Shown piece after piece: positions 60,565 through 64,000 of a DNA stretch of 64,000 nt (position 1 is the first letter of the stretch; every line of letters begins with the position of its first letter). Under the pieces are notes generated by a model. The model did not search any database, was not told the origin of the DNA, and saw only the letters and a program-made list of their open reading frames with translations. The DNA comes from Mayamaea pseudoterrestris (Eukaryota; Bacillariophyta; Bacillariophyceae; Sellaphorales; Sellaphoraceae). Where the stretch lies: assembly GCA_027923505.1 (NCBI GenBank), contig BROI01000021.1, forward strand, positions 186,001-250,000, read 5' to 3'. The translations under genes and the position numbers were made by a program.

Positions 60565-62483
60565 TCATTCCATCATGGTGGCCATCATGGCGTTGTCCAG
60601 CTCTACAGCCCGCTTCCAGTCAGAAAGATCGGCCGCACTAGCCCGACGACTTCGAGCCTGCAGACGCGTCAATGTGAGCCACCGGTGAAAATCATTGTCG
60701 CTTGGCATGTATTCGCCCTTTAGCCTTGCCAACTCGCGTCGTCGCACAAAGTCTCCTTGGGCCTGTTCCAAAACAATTGGCGGCAAGAGAATATTCCTAT
60801 ACAAAATTCCTTTGGGCAAAAGTGCCTTTGAACTGCTTCGAGCTGCTGCCAGCGAGTTGCGCAGGCTGTGAACGACCGAATCATCGTTGCGTTCACACTG
60901 CATTATATCTCCCATCGTCAAAACTTGCACTTGCAGCAAGCACGGCAGAACCGTCAAGGACGTCATGGTAGACAGCACGATGATCCGAATGTCAGCTTCG
61001 AAAGGAATCTGGACGTTTCCTTCAAACGAATAAATCATTTTGTGACCCATTGCGAGTCGCCGGAGAATTTGCAATCGTTCAACCTGGCCCGCTGACAGTT
61101 GCTGCAGCTGCAGAGCGCCAATGTTCAAAATGAGAGTCGTGCCTTTCAGCAGCTGCAAAGATGTGGGAACGAGTCGTCCATTTCGCTTCATTGGAGGGAG
61201 CAAATCGTCCAGAGACGTGCCTGCTGTGATGCTGTGACACTGAACTGTCGGCACAATATGCATAAACATTTCAAACAATTTGGAAGCCATGACGGCGCAT
61301 TCTTCGACGCATGGTAGGACGACGTTAAGTGAGGCGCATCCCAAGGTTGTATCCTGCGGCGTTCTCACTGGAGCCCATTGCGAGGACTCATGGAGTGCTT
61401 GTCGCTCCGCCATGGAAAGTAGCGTCATCCACAATGCGAACGCTACAGTGTCAGATATGTGCAGGGCATTGGCAAGTGCAGAGATACTTGATTCACTCGT
61501 TGCTATGGTTTTTTGTTCCGTGGCTAGCAGCGAATCGATGTCATGCGCTTGATAGTAAAGAACGTGAATTCTTGGCAAGTGACGACCCGGTGGAAGCTGT
61601 ACGTTCCCCCACTCGTCGTAGTCTGGCTCCTGTACAAAGGCATCATCTCGATCGTCCAAGACACCAATAATCTCAACGATTTGGTTAAGCATGAGTTTCG
61701 ACACGAATAGCTCTGGATCCGTCTGATATTGATCGTAGTAGAGCTTGGCTAGGAAGGGGACCGTGTCGGGGTCGCTGTTGAGTTGAGACACTGGCCAAAC
61801 TTGTGAGCCGACTGTCTCCATATCCGCGTCGTGTACGTTACTAGCGTGAGTTCCGTCCTCGCCCTCATGAAATAGTCGATGACGCTTTTGCCGCTTCTCC
61901 TGTCCATCTACAAGGACGTTGCGAAACCATGGAGTAGCGAATGGAATGGGTGCAATTAGTAGAGGCGTTCGTTCAGCCAGCCGCGGTGTCTCATCCGTAA
62001 AAGCAATGTTAAAGGTTGCGTTGGATGCGAAGTATTCCGTGTCAAAAATGTCTTGCACAAAGCCAATAGCTCGGACAAGTTTCCCCGGCAGCAGACAAGA
62101 ACCGGGAATGATAGATTCACTGCCAGTCATCAACGGCTCACCGAGAAGACTTCGATCAAGCCATGGAATCGAGTCCTTTCACAGTACGAAAGAGCAGGTA
62201 GACGGAGTCAGACAGACACCAAAATGTCACTCAGTCAATGATGACAAGCAAAGATTGACGGACGCAATCGGAACATCAAGCTCGTACATAGTATACAGCA
62301 ATCAGCAATCCAAGCGGTTTCACTGTCAACCTCTCGCGCAGCACATACTTTTTCATTCGCAAGTTGTTCCCAATCAGTCTTTGTGACGAACATTCCAGAT
62401 TCCAGTTTATTCAGCCAGTCACCCTGATCATCAAGACTATTCACTGGAGTAACAATGGGGCCGTTCATGGTCCTTGTCGCCAT
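60565..62483 (-). CDS. MCMBP: MCM-binding protein (MCMBP/ETG1), two exons
   Basis: 581 residues from exons 62483..62349 and 62175..60565 over a 173-bp intron (GTATGT donor, GTGAAAG acceptor, phase 0). MCMBP binds MCM3-7, stabilises and recycles MCM complexes and supports sister-chromatid cohesion in plants. Family marks: a conserved start of the core (PGKLVRAIGFVQDIFDTEYF), ERTPLLIAPIPFATPW, the KRQKRHR patch, VEIIGVLDD and LPRIHVLYYQ. An AAA-like Cys/Gly-poor central part (LNVVLPCVEECAVM, TTLILNIGALQLQQL) follows. The upstream exon is needed: the second exon alone lacks the usual N-terminal segment, and splicing gives DSIPWLDRSLL, which fits it. Divergent from the PC-esterase gene by 140 bp. 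Confidence 0.85.
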
Positions 62484-62623
62484 GGTGCAGGACGCAGCTC
62501 AGATGCAGGATGCCGCAGCGCTAGCACACGTTGCATTGCATTGCCGAAACGCTCTGCAGTATACATACCGTTCCGACGGGCATCAATCAACGGTGCGACA
62601 CATGAATGGATGAGTCATTGTAA

Positions 62624-63988
62624 ATGACCAGCCGTTTTCAATGTCTTCGCTGCTCATCGACTGCCGATCACCATGATGTATGTGGCAGCTATGGCAGTGA
62701 TGGCCTCTTCGGCTTCTTGGACTTGCAATGGAATAACTATACTCACAGTCAGTACTGGATTGACAACCCAAGCAGCGTCATGGTTGCGTCTTTATCGTCT
62801 TTGACTGTGAGAGCAGTCTGCATGGTGCTGCTTCCGATACTTGGACTGTTAGTGACGTTCAACATTGAAATCATGCAAAACATTCAGACTCGCTTGACTG
62901 TGAACAAAACAAATCAATCGAATTATTATCTGCATTACATCGATCATAACCGAGAGCAACCGCGACCTCGTCATTTACGACTTGTCTTTATGGGTGACAG
63001 CATGACGCGTTACCAATACCTTAGCCTTGCGTACTTTTTGTCCACTGGAATCTGGTTCGAATATGGCGACGACAACGACGAGGATGAAGAGGATCTGCGG
63101 AACAAATCAACAAAAGCTCCACAAAGCTTGAGTGATTCCCGTCGTCGCAACTTCAACCTGATGCAGGCCCACTCTTTTCACAATCCGCTCAAGCCGCACG
63201 ATGATTGGAACGAATTCTTTCGACACTCCAACCAAATGCTTGCACCAAATGAAATCTGCGATTGCGAGCGCAGCGCTGATTACTCTATTGCTGTGGAACG
63301 AAGATACTTTTGGGAGAAGACACTCGACAATAAGCTTGTATACATCAACTTGAACGGCCACGAAGGGACGTCGAACCGTACTGGTTTTTACGGGCGGATG
63401 GATGCGCGTCGAGTCTTCCATGACCTATTCGACGACCAGTTCAAACTGACAAGCGGTTTCGCCTCCAACATTACAGATAGCGCCATAAAGGAGTTGCAGT
63501 GGACCAACATCAAGTCACTAATAAAACAACAATCATTGAAATGGGAGGCATTCTCATGGGGTCAAGTTTTGCAAAGGCATGTAGCAGCTCTGGGCCTTGA
63601 TGATCTTGGTTCCGTTCCAGTTGTTTTCAATGCTGGCCTTCATAAACACAACTTTCCTGATGCAGCAGAAGACCTAATACAGGCACTTAATCAAACAAAC
63701 ATGCATGGTGTATGGAAAACTACAACTTACACCAAGGGCCAATTACTCAAGTCCTCCTCTTTGTCGATTCTTCCTTGCGATGTCACCATGTGCGCCTTGC
63801 TGCCTCGCTGTTTAAACGTGTCCTGGACTTCACTTATAAATCCAGACTTGTATAGCGATCGGCTACATTTTCATGAACCGGTGTATCGAGTCATGAACGA
63901 GGAACTTTTGAATATACTTGGCGTACTACCGAAAACATACCATACGTTGAAGCTTGTCATGGGGCGGCTAGGGGCAATAAAAACATGA
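62624..63988 (+). CDS. PC-esterase/TBL-like SGNH membrane protein
   Basis: 454 residues. One hydrophobic segment at about 60-80 (AVCMVLLPILGLLVTFN) behind a polar, Cys-containing head gives a type II Golgi/ER topology. The lumenal part has the SGNH block I LVFMGDSMTRYQYLSLA (Ser nucleophile) and near the end block V DRLHFHEP (Asp-x-x-His), as in the PC-esterase/TRICHOME-BIREFRINGENCE-like family, which O-acetylate or deacetylate polysaccharides and glycans. Potential N-glycosylation sites are frequent (NKTNQSN, NKST, NVSW). Start may instead be the Met at residue about 53. The exact sugar substrate is unknown. Confidence 0.75.
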   Translation: MTSRFQCLRCSSTADHHDVCGSYGSDGLFGFLDLQWNNYTHSQYWIDNPSSVMVASLSSLTVRAVCMVLLPILGLLVTFNIEIMQNIQTRLTVNKTNQSNYYLHYIDHNREQPRPRHLRLVFMGDSMTRYQYLSLAYFLSTGIWFEYGDDNDEDEEDLRNKSTKAPQSLSDSRRRNFNLMQAHSFHNPLKPHDDWNEFFRHSNQMLAPNEICDCERSADYSIAVERRYFWEKTLDNKLVYINLNGHEGTSNRTGFYGRMDARRVFHDLFDDQFKLTSGFASNITDSAIKELQWTNIKSLIKQQSLKWEAFSWGQVLQRHVAALGLDDLGSVPVVFNAGLHKHNFPDAAEDLIQALNQTNMHGVWKTTTYTKGQLLKSSSLSILPCDVTMCALLPRCLNVSWTSLINPDLYSDRLHFHEPVYRVMNEELLNILGVLPKTYHTLKLVMGRLGAIKT

Positions 63989-64000
63989 CAACAGTTAATT

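Noticed and set aside
1-64000. CRISPR array, rRNA or tRNA genes
   Set aside because: No regularly spaced repeats and no recognisable tRNA or rRNA signatures were found on either strand.

Overview
The window reads as compact nuclear DNA of a photosynthetic stramenopile, most likely a diatom. That is an inference from several signs together: tightly packed genes, few and short GT-AG introns (78 to 225 bp, most near 85), a Ty1/copia element, N-terminal signal-peptide-like extensions on proteins that are normally organellar or cytosolic, an ankyrin protein of a diatom-like type, and two bZIP factors with an unfamiliar C-terminal domain. No tRNA, rRNA or CRISPR array was found. Splice sites were read by eye; every multi-exon model below closes in frame.

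Layout. 1-5.8 kb: the 3' part of ribonucleotide reductase R1, serine hydroxymethyltransferase, and a PHD-finger protein that starts only 63 bp from it. 5.8-11 kb: a 1,720-residue protein of unknown function. 11.2-16.4 kb: a young but broken Ty1/copia element with identical 211-bp LTRs and a 5-bp target duplication, sitting in what was a short head-to-head promoter. 16.6-20.4 kb: a proteasome alpha-like protein with a signal peptide, a small possibly myristoylated protein, a HAD pyrimidine nucleotidase and a mitochondrial-type thioredoxin. 20.7-33.6 kb: an unknown Gln/Ser-rich protein, a Nup188-like nucleoporin and a TPR-DnaJ co-chaperone. 34-36 kb: an ankyrin protein and protein phosphatase 1 inhibitor-3. 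36.5-41.7 kb: two tandem paralogous bZIP factors. 43-50 kb: a YtqB-type methyltransferase, an EH-domain endocytic protein, PdxT/SNO, and PIG-H. 49.5-52.7 kb: a CDC6/ORC1 AAA+ initiator. 53-55.4 kb: an ER DnaJ protein and a 2-oxoglutarate oxygenase. 55.4-57.3 kb: the longest gene-poor stretch. 57-64 kb: two unknown proteins, the MCM-binding protein MCMBP, and a PC-esterase/TBL-like membrane protein.

Functional threads. Four genes serve DNA replication or its precursors (R1, SHMT, CDC6/ORC1-like, MCMBP). PdxT makes the PLP that SHMT uses. Several proteins carry signal-peptide-like N termini (SHMT, proteasome alpha-like, YtqB-like, DnaJ), which is what nuclear genes serving a complex plastid or the ER would show. 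Many genes are divergent pairs sharing short promoters.
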